Assembly (NCBI GenBank): GCA_028571685.1 | Contig: CM053158.1 | Span: 52,668,001-52,732,000 of the forward strand | From: Heterohyrax brucei | Taxonomy: Eukaryota > Chordata > Mammalia > Hyracoidea > Procaviidae | DNA length: 64,000 nt | Direction: 5' to 3' | In this document: piece by piece, positions 34,306 through 45,608 of the stretch | Layout: every line of letters begins with the position of its first letter | Numbering within the stretch: position 1 is the first letter of the stretch | Notes under the pieces: generated by a model | Database searches by the model: none | What the model was told of the DNA's origin: nothing | The model's input: only the letters and a program-made list of their open reading frames with translations | Translations under genes and position numbers: made by a program

Positions 34306-34851
34306 GTAGGCCTGCCAAATAAGTTAGCAAACCGATCCCAGAAAAAGTGCTACATTTCTCATTGCTAAATGTCACTAAGGTCACCTTTGAAGTAATTGTC
34401 ATGAGAAGTTATGCACTGATGCCAATGCACAATCCAGAGTTTTGGAACTCTTTCTCAAACGTCCATCAGAACTGTCATTGCGTTACCTGATGTCCTGAAT
34501 GTCATCAAAATGTCTTCCTTTCAATATTTCCTTTATTGTTGGGTAAAGAAAAAGTCTTTGAGGGCCAGATAAGGTGGTGGTGGTGGGGTGTTCCAATACA
34601 GATTTGTTTACAGACTAAAAACTCCCTCACAGACCACTCTACAACTAAGTTTGTGAACTTGCCACCATGCCACTATGCATAATGGCTATTCCAGAAAGAA
34701 TTCCAAAATTGCTCTGAAGGGTGGACTAGGCACTGGCATCAGCGCATAGCTTCCCAAAGGGAGTACTTCGAAGGTGACTGTCGTGATATTTAGCAAGTAG
34801 GTTTGAAGCACTTAGAACAATTAAATTCGCAAACTTAATTGTTGGATCTTG
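34306..34851 (+). mobile_element. Foldback mariner MITE, second copy
   Basis: This 546-bp element lies between TA dinucleotides (34304-34305 and 34852-34853) with eroded termini (ggcctgccaaataagtt left; aacttaattgttggatc right). The left arm 34306-34475 is repeated in inverse at 34682-34851. Between them lie more transposase-derived sequence and a short piece (about 34640-34680) containing an internal copy of the opposite mariner terminus (acaactaagtttgtgaactt). A GGT-repeat run has arisen at 34573-34586. It has the same layout as 50950-51501 and is inverted relative to 27677-28235. Confidence 0.87.
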
Positions 34852-35342
34852 TAGAACAGATGAAAACGGCTCAGATTCAAGAGGTAGAGGTGGTCCTCAG
34901 ATCCTTCATATGGGAGGTAAGTCACTGATCTTGTCAAGTCTACAAACAGCGTCTAGAATATAATATAACAAGTACTGTTTCATCTATTTTTTTGTTTTGA
35001 GTTCCAGTTTCCTGATATTAGTTTTTGTTGCCCTTTCCTGGCCCTCCACTGTGGCATTTTTGTATGTAGAGCTTCACACTGAAGAGTCTTTTTGAAAAAA
35101 TAATGCTGAAGTTTTTGCTATTGGTGACTAATCTGACTAATTTGACCTGGCTGGTTTGCTCCTCCTGTCGTAACTGTGCTTTCAATACACTTCCAACATA
35201 GGTATCTCCAGCTGTTTCCAAAAGGTTATGGTTAGTTGAAAAAATTTGGAGGTTTCTTAAAAGTTCTTTTTCTATGTTTTTAAAAATCTAAGCTGACATT
35301 ATCAGATCATCGGATTTCTTTGCCAAAACACTGAACCAATTA
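34852..35342. other. Unassigned intergenic sequence
   Basis: I recognise no gene or repeat family. A minus-strand frame at 35018-35221 is unremarkable. Confidence 0.35.
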
Positions 35343-35646
35343 GTCTTAGAAGAAGTACAACCAAAAAATCCTTTAGCAGTACTGATGGCGAAACTTTAGC
35401 TTACTTACTTTGGAAATGTTATCAAGAAAGACCAACTGCTAGAAAAGGACAGCATGCTTCATAAAGTTGAGAGTTGGTACAAACAAGGGAAACACTCAAT
35501 GAGGTGGACTGACATCACAGACGTAGCAATTGACTCGAATACACCGACAATCATGAAGATGGTACGGGCCCTGGCAGCTTTTCAATCCATTACACATAAG
35601 GTTGCAGTGAGCCAGGGATGACTCAATAGCAACGAACAACGACATA
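35343..35646 (+). mobile_element. RTE LINE 3' end, copy H, heavily truncated
   Basis: Only about 300 bp of the RTE 3' region are present, from 'cttagaagaagtacaaccaa' to the terminus near 35646 ('gactcaatagcaacgaacaa'). No coding domain of note remains. Such extreme 5' truncation is common for LINE insertions. Confidence 0.8.
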
Positions 35647-35814
35647 CATGGTTGCAACAACTTTAATATCTGCAGGTGGAAAAGCAGGCAAAAGTAAAGC
35701 AATCTGTGTTAATCTGGCATGCAGACAAGGAAAAAAAAAGAAGAGGAAATCTGCATCTGTACAGATCTGTACAGAAGGAGTATTCCAGTGGAATATGCCT
35801 GGAGCTCAGAATTC

Positions 35815-35945
35815 CATTTTTAAGCCTCAGTTTTTCATCTGTAACATGGGAATACTAACAGTGCCTACCTGCTAGAGTTATTGTGAAGAGCAAATAACAT
35901 AGCACACCTAAGACAGGCCTCACTCGTGGAAAACACATGCCAGCT
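35815..35945 (+). repeat. MIR SINE fragment
   Basis: 'aagcctcagtttttcatctg', 'gcctacctgctagagttatt' and the following gtgaagagcaaataac match the MIR core and 3' part. Confidence 0.8.
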
Positions 35946-37234
35946 GTATTTTATATCCTGTGTGGGAAAACAATACATCTATCACTACTTAAAGATTTTC
36001 AAAGTTTAAGAATGTCACTAAAATTTTACTTTTAGCCTTTTTAGATTAAGAAAACTCAACCATTCCCAATCACAGACTTTTATTAGAGGATCTAAACACA
36101 ATCTAAAAATAAGTAATCATATTCTTATTCATGAGTTGTAGAAATATAGCTAGAGAGGTGAAATAGTTTACTTACAAGCCCTGGATAAGAAAATGCCTGA
36201 TTCTTCATACCTCTCCCTTTAACCACTAGAAAATATTTACTCTGCAAAAAGAGTTGTCCCTTGTTATTGGATCTCTTGCAGCTTTGACCTTTGGGCATTG
36301 GCTGGTAAATTTTTTTGGATTGTCTTCACATAACTGGGATAAATTCTGGCTTAAAATTAAAAGTTGGAGAAACCAGAAATCCTTCATGGTGAATTGTGGC
36401 CTGAGGCCCTCATAAAACTTCTCAAAAGAACATCACAAACAATCTACCACCTGCTCTCACTTGCCCGTTTCATGAAAAGTGGTGGTGTGTCAGTGGGTGG
36501 GGGCTGATAATTTACAAAGAGCTGCTTCCACTACCCAAGTCTTGCAACATGTGAAACCAAGTCACATGGGAAGGAGACAGAACGTGGACTGCTTTGAGGA
36601 CGGTTGGCCATTGCCAAGGAAACTGCTTCCTTGGTAACGGTGCTCAGTACAGCTGTCTAGTTGAATTTCTAAGACTCACATAGTTACTACCATGGAAAAT
36701 ATATTTTAAAACACAAACACATAGGAAAAAACAAATAAAACACAAAGACAAAATAATGGAGTGGATATGGAATTCTTTGTCTTTATGGCAAAGTTGTTAG
36801 GATGGAGTTACTGTATTCAACGGAATGTGTTTAAGAGTGTTAACTCATAAATGAAACCCCAAATGTCCCCAGTTTAAGCCAGCTATAAAACAAAACAAAT
36901 CTAAACCAGATAATCACTGGGTTTATTATTCACAACATACATGGATTTTAACACTTCACAAATGTATTTGTAGGGTGTTTATTTCAAACATTGAGCCCTC
37001 CAAACTACAGTTAAGCTAAAGTTTGTATAACTTTATTTTAAAGAGAGATGTGGGCAAAAGTGAGCAGATTAAGTTAGAGGCCAGTGTAGGAGAATACTAT
37101 AAGACCTATTGAAATTTAAAAAAGGCAACTCTGAAGTAAAAACTCAGGATGGTAGAAAATCATGATCCTGTATAGGAAAAGTTGATTTCTCCACAGCTTT
37201 TCAGGAATATAATAACAATACAAGTGAAGAATAA
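35946..37234. other. Repeat-poor AT-rich sequence
   Basis: I see no gene and no confidently named repeat. Confidence 0.35.
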
Positions 37235-37378
37235 AAAAACAAAACCAAACAAACTCATTACTATCAGGTTGATTCCAACTCCTAGTGACATTATAGGAAA
37301 CGAGTAGAACTTCCCCATAAAGTTTCCACAGAGTGGCTGATGGGTTTGAACTTCCAACTATGCCACCAGAGCTCCAAG
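37235..37378 (-). mobile_element. AfroSINE, antisense, shortened
   Basis: The A-rich end (37232-37245) is the inverted tail. The body 'cgagtagaacttccccataa' and the inverted head 'atgccaccagagctcca' follow. Part of the tRNA-like region is missing. Confidence 0.83.
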
Positions 37379-39419
37379 TGAAGATTAGGTACACTGAATT
37401 GTCATTTACACTGGAAGGCAACAGAGAAAGAGTGCTAAATTTTAAACTCAAAAACATTTGAGTAAAGATGAAAACCCAAATCTTCATGTACATTATCTAC
37501 ATGAGTTCATGGAAAGTTGGCTGTTTCTATGAAAATGATTTTCGAATTACAGTTAACATAGCACATAAGACCTTCACTGAAATCATAATTGGAAGAGTTT
37601 ACAGCAAGAGGGAAGCGTGCGAATTTTAAGTATCTTTTACAATTAAATATGTATATTAATATCAAAGCCTAAAAGAGATGCATACATGTAATGTAGGATG
37701 TATTTTATATTCTGAAAACATTAGACATGATTTGAGAATTGATATAAGCTGTTGGATTGTACTTTCAGAGATACTTTCAACAATAAATCGTATTTAATAA
37801 ATTCTTGCTGCACTTTTTTACATTTAAATGGGAAGCATGTTCACAATGCTAGTTGTGGCAGAGCTATCACTTTCTGCGCATGCTCAGGGAAACTTGCTGT
37901 GCAAGTGAAGCCAGTAGCAGATAGGAGTGTTTAAAGAAGACTAGTGCTCATGACGGCACAGGGATAGAGCATGGGAAGACCCAGACATCAACAGCGGCAT
38001 CAAACGTGAATTCAGAAGAGTGGGACTGCAAATACAAAGAAATTTTAGGAATATTTTAACCATTTTAACTTTTTGTTTATGTTTGCACGGTGTGAAATAC
38101 TATAAAAACAAACAAACAAACAATGTCTAAGTCTAAAACTGCTCTTTTGATAAGTAGAGGATAAAAAGTCTAAGCTGAAAGAAAGCACTATGTCATCAGT
38201 TAAGCAGCACTGTATGGACTTTCTTGCAATAAGAAAAAAATGTTGCATCTTACAATTGAGAATATCCTAGATTTGAAGAAACATGACCACAAGCTTAGCT
38301 GTTACCTGTTGTTTTCTAAAAAGCAAGAGAGATTGAGCTAGAAATCCTGACCAAGGTTACTACACACTGCTCTCTTCCCACAAGAAATAAAAATTTAAAA
38401 AAATGTAAATGTCATAAAAAGTATTTAACAAACTGTTCAATAGTAAAGATAAAAGTAGAAAGTTGGTAGGCGCTTCTCTATGGCATAACATGCCATGATT
38501 AAATCAATGATTCAATTGATTTCATAGAAGGCCTTGTGCTTAATCTTTTCGTGCCTTTGTCACTTAGTTTGAAATCCAATTTAAATGTCTGCATTTACAT
38601 GAAAGAGAAAAATAGTCCTATGCTATGTGTTTTCTCAAAGAAGGAGAAAGAAGAACTTGGGTTAAAAGAGAAAAACTCTGCCAGATTGTAAGGTTGATGT
38701 AGACACTTTAGGCAGAATATCACTAAATTTGGCAGTTTCGTAGAACAACTTTGACTTTTACCCAGATAAATTATTCTTCAGGAATATCTTCCATGTCAAG
38801 CCTCAGAAATTGTCTTTACAGCAATGCCAGTCAGTTATTATACATGTTCTCCTTCAACTGATTCATCTATCAGGCACCAGGGTCTTTTTGCACCAGTTGA
38901 TTGAAAAGTCAAGCCTGCATGCGTTGTGTTTTCCTGATCTATCTGACAAAGACTTCGGCACACTGAAGGAGAGGCTTCTGCTTCCATAGTTACATCACTC
39001 CATTCGAGATCCATTGCAATTCAGCAGCAGATAATACTAATTCCAACTGTATAGTGTGAGTTACATTTTGTGGAAGGCTATTTTCATTTTGGCACATTAA
39101 CTAGTACAATATAAAAATGAAAATCCTAAAGAGAATATGAAAATCTGTACACACTCCAGCTGATTCTTCAAAGTTCATTTTCAAAATGTACTTGTTTTGA
39201 GATTCTCTGAAGTAGGGAAACTGTATTTACCAAACCGTGTAGCACATTCTTAGACAGACACAATACCACTAAATCAGTCCATTTAGTGTTGGCACTTGTC
39301 TGCTAGGAAAGTTTGGGTTTTGAGCACTGTTCTCCTCTCCTCATTGCTAACAGAATTGTTGGAATACCCAGTGATTGTTAGAAAATTTTAGTTACACTGC
39401 TTTTTTGTAGCAGAAACAA
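37379..39419. other. Repeat-poor AT-rich sequence
   Basis: I recognise no gene or repeat family beyond a CAAA tetranucleotide tract at about 38106-38122. Small frames (37752-37934 plus, 38045-38248 minus) lack motifs. Confidence 0.35.
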
Positions 39420-39660
39420 AATGATATGTAGCATAGGAAGGTCACATTTCCAAGCCCATCTTGTAATCGGTGAGCTCATGTGACTATGTTCTGCCCAACT
39501 GAATGAGGAGAGAAGTGATATATCCACTTCTAGGCCCTTGCCCTTCTCTCTCTTTGCTTATTAGACAACAGATACTAAGGATTCAGAGAGGACACTGAGA
39601 CTCAAAGGGGCCTGGGTCCATGTATAACCGTGCAGCAGAGAAACTTACCACTCCCAATCT
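39420..39660. repeat. Ancient interspersed-repeat relic, family unresolved
   Basis: The text 'cccatcttgtaatcggtgag', 'gtgatatatccacttctagg' and 'ggcctgggtccatgtataac' resembles a common mammalian repeat module in which such phrases occur in this order. I cannot name the family safely. Confidence 0.4.
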
Positions 39661-40150
39661 CACATTTTTCCTTTTCTAAAAATTATATTTTAGATCAAGG
39701 TTTATGGAACAAACCAGTTTCTTATTAAACAGTTAGTACACATTCTGTTTTATGACAGTAGTTAACAAACACTATGACATGTCAGTGCTCTTCCTTCTCA
39801 GACTTGGGCTCCCTATTGCCAGCTTTCTTGTCCTTTCCTGATTTCTAGTCTTTGCCCCAGGGTTAGAGTGTTCATTTAAATCTCTATTTTATAGGCCTGT
39901 CTAACCTAGCTGAAGGATGAATCTCAGGAGGGACTTCATTACCGAGCTGAAAGAGTGTCTTGGGGCCATACTCTCAGGTCTGTCCACTCTCATCAGGCCA
40001 GCAAGTCTGGTCTTTCTTCATGAGTTAGAATTTTGTTGTACCTTGTTCTCCAGCTCTGTTTGGGGCCCTCTACTATGGTCCCGCCAGAGTAGTCAGTAGA
40101 CGCCGTGGTCCCCACAGCCTTCAGCTCAGTAATTTGGTCCAGTGGAGCTT

Positions 40151-40314
40151 CCAGAAAGCCTGGTGGCATAGTGGTGAAGTGCTACAGCTGCTAACCAAAA
40201 GGTCAGCAGTTGGAATCCACTAGACAGTCCTTGGAGAATCTATGGGGCTATTCTACTCTGACCTATAGGGTTATGAGCCAGAACCCACTCGACAGCACTG
40301 GGTTTAGTTTTTCT
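40151..40314 (+). mobile_element. AfroSINE, sense, in L1
   Basis: This is a complete copy. The head is 'gaaagcctggtggcatagtg', the B-box-like segment is 'gcagttggaatccac', and the tail is 'gagccagaacccactcgaca' with a gggtttag end. Confidence 0.9.
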
Positions 40315-40507
40315 CTATGGATCTTTCATGATCTTGCCTTATACAAGTTGTTAGGGCTTCCCCAGTACTGTATCCTAAGTTACCACTTATCTATTGTCTC
40401 ATTAGTGTTTTTCCATCCTGACTCTTCCCCTCCCTCATAATCATCAAAGATTGCTTCTTTTTGTATGTAAACATTTTCATGCATTTTTTTTACTAGTGAT
40501 CTCTTGT

Positions 40508-40656
40508 AGAAAACCCCGGTTGTGTCATGGTTAAGTGCTAAGCCTGCTAACAGAAAGGTTGCTAGCTTGAATTCACCAGATGCTCCTTGGAAACTGCATT
40601 GGGCAGTTCTACTCTGTCTAGGATCGCTATGACAGCCTGACAATGGGCTTGATATC
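40508..40656 (+). mobile_element. AfroSINE, sense, in L1
   Basis: The head 'aaaaccccggttgtgtcatg', body 'cagttctactctgtctagga' and shortened tail are visible. L1 sequence continues on both sides. Confidence 0.86.
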
Positions 40657-40762
40657 ATACAATGTTTATTCTGTCATGATTGACTTATTTCATCAGCATA
40701 ATCCCCTTCAGATTTATCCATGTCATCTTCACAGATATTTTGAGCATGTATAGTTTAAGTGG

Positions 40763-40883
40763 AGGAGCCCTGATGTGATGCAGTCATCAAGAGCTGGGCT
40801 GCTATACAAAACGCGGTTCTACTCAGCCCGATAGGGTTGCTAGGAGTTGGAATTGACTCAGTGACAATGGGTTTGATGATACA
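40763..40883 (+). mobile_element. AfroSINE, sense, internally shortened
   Basis: The head 'ggagccctgatgtgatgcag' passes early into the tail 'ggttgctaggagttggaatt' and 'gggtttgat'. About 40 bp of the normal body are missing. Confidence 0.82.
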
Positions 40884-40894
40884 AGCTTTAGAAT

Positions 40895-40990
40895 AACTTG
40901 AGGACAGATATTAATGAGACAAATAAACATGGTTCTTGCCTTCATGGAATGCACAGCCCAGAAGTAATCAATATATAATACATGCAGATG
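40895..40990 (+). repeat. Possible L2/MIR-class fragment
   Basis: 'ttgccttcatggaatgcaca' followed by 'gcccagaagtaatcaatata' recalls the L2 motif about counts of stored or booked segments in its 3' region. It is short and uncertain. Confidence 0.35.
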
Positions 40991-41183
40991 TAGAATTATA
41001 ACCAGGGACATTTCTCCAACACAGAGAATTAAGAGGCTACCAAAACAAAAATAGAAGTATTTTCCTTAATTAAGGAAGCATTCATGAGAAATGAGTCCAT
41101 GCTAGGGAGACAAATATGCAATACTGTGTGGAAGTCAGATGACTGTATGCAGAAATGAAGAGGGGTCAGAGTGGGTGGAATAA

Positions 41184-41216
41184 AGAGAGAGAGGAAGGGA
41201 GAGAGAGAGGGAAAAG
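41184..41216 (+). repeat. GA-rich simple tract
   Basis: This purine-only run is rich in GAGAGA and GGGA units, with the neighbourhood purine-biased from about 41150. Confidence 0.8.
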
Positions 41217-41950
41217 TGTAGCAGAGCAAGATGACGCTAGAGGAGAATGCAAGGCCAAAACAGGCTGGAGGAAAGATTTCATTCTCCATTCAGATACCCA
41301 AGGACACGTGCACAATCAGGCTTACCTTTTTGCTTTGAAAAAGACCATGTTGGCTGCCTCACACGGGCAAGGACTGGAAATTAACATGTATCAATGTTTA
41401 CATGAAGATAAGTGATTTTTTTCTCACAATATGAGAATCTCCTATTAACAGAATTTTAACCGCCTCCCTCCGCCCCAAAAGGAAATATGAGCATAGTTCA
41501 GCATTAGAAAAGGTTTTGGGATTGGCTGGTTGATGTTTTGGTTAGCTTTAGTGACTTTTAATTTTACGCTGTTTGTTTCTTTTACAACTATGGCCCATCT
41601 AGAAGTTCCATTTGGCAAGTTTGAAGACAGGAAGCATCTGTCCTGGCCACTGAAAATATCCAAGGCAATCAAAATGAGAGCTAAATCGGAGACTGGTTTG
41701 AAAGAGATCTTTGTCATCAGTGGCCCCGGCACCCAATCCCATGTAGGAACTTAAACATCATTCACATATACCAGCCACCTAGGGGGACATCCCCAGTAAG
41801 AGGCCTTGGGATACCCTGACTCTCAGTACTTCGAAGACATTATGACATCTCAGTTGCCCCACAGAATCTGGGAAGAGTTATGCCCACGGCATGAAGAAAA
41901 AGGCCTCCAAACCTCCCTCTGTCATACACCAGATTTCTAACATCTATATC

Positions 41951-42497
41951 TTTTGTGGATTGAATTCTGTCCCTCACCAATTGAAGTTCTGGCCCTGGTC
42001 CTGGTGCTGGTGTGATTGGATTTGGAAATAACTTTTTCATTTGTTATGTTAATTAAGCCATGCAGGGTAGCAAAAAAATGAAACCGAACCCTTTGCATCA
42101 AGTTGATTCTGACTCATAGCAACCCTACGGAACAGAGTAGAACTGCCCCATAGGGATTCCAAGGATCAGCTGGTAGATTTGAACTGCTGATCTTTTGGTT
42201 AGCAGCTGAGTTCTTAACTGCACCACCAGGACTCTTACCAGAGCAGGGTGAGACCTAAACCTAATCATTCTGAGTTACAAAAAGAGTAGATTAGACATAC
42301 ACAGGAGGAAGATAGATGCAGAAACATCGTGGAACATCAAGAACACCAAGGAACCAACAAAGAAGGAACTCCCCATAGATCCACACCCTGGATTTGAACT
42401 TTCAGCCTCCTGAAGTATAAGAAATAGCTTTCTGTTCCTTAAAGCCACCTACCTGTGCTATTCTTTTTGTTATGGAAACTCTAGGTAAGTAAAACAA
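41951..42497 (+). mobile_element. MaLR-type LTR, split by a SINE
   Basis: It opens 'ttttgtggattgaattctgt' and closes near 42490 with 'ttatggaaactctaggtaag', consistent with a diverged LTR of the same broad class. Mid parts include 'gaggaagatagatgcagaaa' and 'gaactttcagcctcctgaag'. A SINE separates the halves at 42070-42238. Target duplications are no longer clear. Confidence 0.65.
42070..42238 (-). mobile_element. AfroSINE, antisense, in LTR
   Basis: This is a complete inverted copy: 'aagttgattctgactcatag', 'agagtagaactgccccatag', 'ctgcaccaccaggactctta'. Flanking 'gcagggta' (left, about 42062) and 'gcagggtg' (right, about 42243) look like a target-site duplication. Confidence 0.88.
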
Positions 42498-44559
42498 TGT
42501 CCTTCTCAGTCCCTAGGTGATGTCTTCAATCTCTCATACAGATTTGTTTTCCTCCTGTGTGCATGAAAAGAACTGATAAAGAGGTTTGTGATAAAATAAT
42601 CATCGTGAGACACTTCCTGTGTAATATTATTTCTTGCCCTTGTGAATTGGGCTGTGGAACCAGTAATCATACCTTCCCTACCACATAAACACCTCTGCAG
42701 GTTTCTACAAGCCTTCTCTTCTTCATGCCTGCTGGATGCTCAGCCTTTTGTTTCTTTTTGTTTGTGAGCAGCCCTCACCTTTCCAGAAGCAATAGACATG
42801 GAATGTCAAATAACCATCCCACATTAAGAGTCTCCTGAAAGATGTCTTTTCCCTTTAAGAAGCGCTGATTGATCCCTAGTAGTTATTTCCCAGGGCACAA
42901 TTGTACCACTTCAAATTCAGGCTGTTAATTTGGTCATATTAACTTTTGAGTCATTTGACTAGTCGGCTTAAGGAGCAACAATTCTCTTAAAACTCTCATA
43001 ATTACATTTGGACAAGTTTGCGCGTAGGACCACAAGTCCATCAGCTTATTATAACTATGGCACATTTCACACACCATCTTCATTATCTTGTGCTAAAGAA
43101 GAGAGCACACACTCTTCTCTGGGTAATTTTAGATTGGCCACTGACATACTCTTCAGTGTTTATAAAGAAAACAAAACTTGGATGTTGGCCCTTTTAATTA
43201 TAACTGGCAGAATCACTACACCCAAAAATCACATAATCTCTTCACCATATTATATCTTTGAAGACATCTGCTTGCAAAGCAGTAACAAGGAACTTGAAAT
43301 CTAAAAACAAACTTTGGACTAGATTGATTGGTTTGGCGAGCCATGTTTATGAAGAGCTGACGTATTCTGAAGGATATATTCCTGAACTTCAGGAAAAGTT
43401 TAAAATACACTGTAATAGAGCTACATAAAATTGTCCTTGGTCTGGACATGGGGATTAGAGGCCAAGTTTCTATTCTTGCTAAGGAAAACCCACTAGCCTA
43501 ATGGAAGATATCATAAATTTCTCCAGTCATTTCTGCACTTTTGTTACAGTTTCCAAAAAAGCATCTGGTCGACTAAACATTTAGATACACTCTGTACACT
43601 ATGTCACCTGAGGAATGACCACCACTTCAGTTGCTCTTTAAGGTGCTTTATATAATACTTTGAAGACAATTGCGAACTCTGTGTACTCCACCATAGAAGC
43701 TGCACTATGACGTTATCTTGACTAGTTGTCAACTCTCTTCAAATAGATTTGGGATGTGAGCTGAGCCCATCTTTTGAGTAATTACACGGTGGTTGCAGTA
43801 ACTAGCCTTCAGGCAGATCGTTTTACAGTCCTGAGAGTTCTTACATGTGTGTGTGTAACCTGAATAGTAAAACAGAACAGTCAATAATGGTTATCTGTGC
43901 TGTGTGCATGAGTGAGAATCTTTTATTTCATAGATGACTTGTATGCATGTATTTGAATTAAAAATATAAAACACTCAGTGCAAAGGCCTGAATTTGTTGC
44001 CGAAGTGAAATTGCCTACATCTTATGTAGTCATGCATTTCTAGGAGGTCCCATCCTCCCTCCTAGATTCCAGCCAAGATGTCTGTTTTTCCTTCCCTAGC
44101 ACAGAGTTTTCTGGAACCCAGGACCAGTTGTTAAATGGTCACTTGACTTCAGCAGGCTTCCTGAAATGTAAAAGCCACCGCATTGTGCTGCATCAGTCCA
44201 ACCACGAAGACGGACAGCTTGCAATCTTTTAGACTTGTCAACTGAACAAATTATTTATTGCTTAGAAGGTCTCTGCAGATTCTTAATGCAAAACCACTTT
44301 GCTTGTGGTATGCACTGCTTACATTTTAGGCAAAGTGATTTTTCCCCCCAAAGTTAAAAACAGCACTTATAAATAGGTACATTTCTTAACAATTATGAAC
44401 TTGTGCACATGCTTTTTTTTAACTGTCTAAAGTGCTCAAAACCTCCACAGATGTTGACATTTGTCATTCTAACACTAATTTTATTAGTCCGAAGTATTAT
44501 TTTCCAAATGTTTTTCCGAGAAGCACAGAATAACTGCTGTTACCCCAGAGCACTGAACT
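42498..44559. other. Repeat-poor unique sequence
   Basis: I see no recognised gene or repeat here. The 98-codon frame at 43008-43304 has no motif and is not supported as coding. Confidence 0.35.
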
Positions 44560-44720
44560 ATTAACTGTTAACGGCAGGAGAGTTTCCAGTTTCCAGTATT
44601 TCAGCTGCATGCTTGGACCTAAGTTATTTCACTCTTTTACCCTCATCCTCCAAATACACAAACTGAGAAAGCTAATAATTTTAATGCAAATTAAAAACTT
44701 CTGACTGTCTTCAAGTATAA
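44560..44720. promoter_or_regulatory. Candidate regulatory block with POU octamer
   Basis: A perfect octamer ATGCAAAT sits at about 44684-44691 inside 'taataattttaatgcaaatt', next to two further ATTA/TAAT cores. The block lies in repeat-poor DNA. A single octamer can occur by chance in AT-rich sequence, so the call is tentative. Confidence 0.25.
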
Positions 44721-44945
44721 AACAGAGACTCAAGAAGCATGATTAGAACTAGCAAAACACTTGGATGGCAGAAAGTGTGAAAGTAAAAAAAATGACCAAT
44801 GCACCGAGAATGATTTATTCTAATAGAGCTGGTCCAGCGTTTCCATTTTAAATATTTACGGTACAATTATTCAACATGTTTTCTTTTTTTGGGTAGGTCA
44901 TATTAGGGATTCTTTGGCTGAAGAAAATCAGAACACACTAGAGAT

Positions 44946-44998
44946 AAACCCTAAACCAAACCTGTTGCTGTCGAGTAGATTCTAACTCATAGAGACCA
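44946..44998 (-). repeat. Truncated AfroSINE tail, antisense
   Basis: Only the A-rich inverted end and 'gtcgagtagattctaactca' plus 'tagagacca' are present. The rest of the SINE is missing. Confidence 0.75.
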
Positions 44999-45390
44999 GA
45001 GATATGAAGGGGGAATAATGCTATGCAGATGTCATTCTACAATGTTTTGTTTATTAGATAATGTGATTAGAAAGTTTGAGACTAGGTACACCTGCATAAA
45101 ACCCTGGGTTCTCAGGACCTCCATAGAGCACTGTGGGACAAAATACTAGCAGGAGCTTCTAATTAGAAGAGTTACATAGCTTGTGCTAAATCGTACTTGC
45201 TGCCGAGCATGTGGCTTTATGCCCATAGATACATGTCCCAGTTATAAGTACTGAGTGATTTCATACAAGTCTGTTTTGCAGGACTAGTTTTCCAGGGTGT
45301 TTTCATGGGCCAAGTAAAATCTTAATCGTTAAGAGAGGATAAATATATGTGCATGCACTGCAAAATAATTTGTCTCAAAGTCTGCTAACC

Positions 45391-45608
45391 CACAAAGTTT
45401 CTCCTTGGCTCAGAGAAATCTAGAAAAGGCTGCGATGTCTGCAACGGCTTTTTCAAACGTGAACGATGCAGCAAGCACGATTCTTTCTTTGATTCTCGTA
45501 GGAAATGTAAAGATGTAATTTCTGCAGTGAGCAATGGTACAAATAAAATTATGTTTATTATTATTTTACTCATGGCATTTAATTATAGAGCAAGACGGGT
45601 AGTCAGAT
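45391..45608 (+). other. Exon-like open frame with CpG cluster
   Basis: The plus-strand frame is open for about 72 codons without an ATG near its start. A plausible splice acceptor (gtttctccttggctcag, ending about 45413) precedes codons that read GCDVCNGFFKRERCSKHD, and a GTGAGC donor-like site lies near 45527. Six or more CpGs fall between 45431 and 45500 in otherwise CpG-poor DNA. The CxxCxGFFKR string resembles the P-box of nuclear-receptor zinc fingers, but the following residues do not continue that domain. It could be chance or a conserved noncoding element. Confidence 0.2.

Larger units (their letters stand above)
39680..40762 (-). mobile_element. L1 3' UTR, antisense, interrupted by SINEs
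   Basis: The sequence matches a second L1 3' UTR module I associate with proboscideans: 'gatcaaggtttatggaacaa', 'gtctggtctttcttcatgag', then after SINE insertions 'tgattgacttatttcatcag' and 'cagatttatccatgtcatct'. No ORF2 portion is visible. SINEs interrupt it at 40151-40314 and 40508-40656, and a third lies at its right end. Confidence 0.65.

Noticed and set aside
43008..43304. 98-codon plus-strand frame in unique DNA.
   Set aside because: It has no recognised motif, no start context or splice evidence, and a length compatible with chance in this composition.
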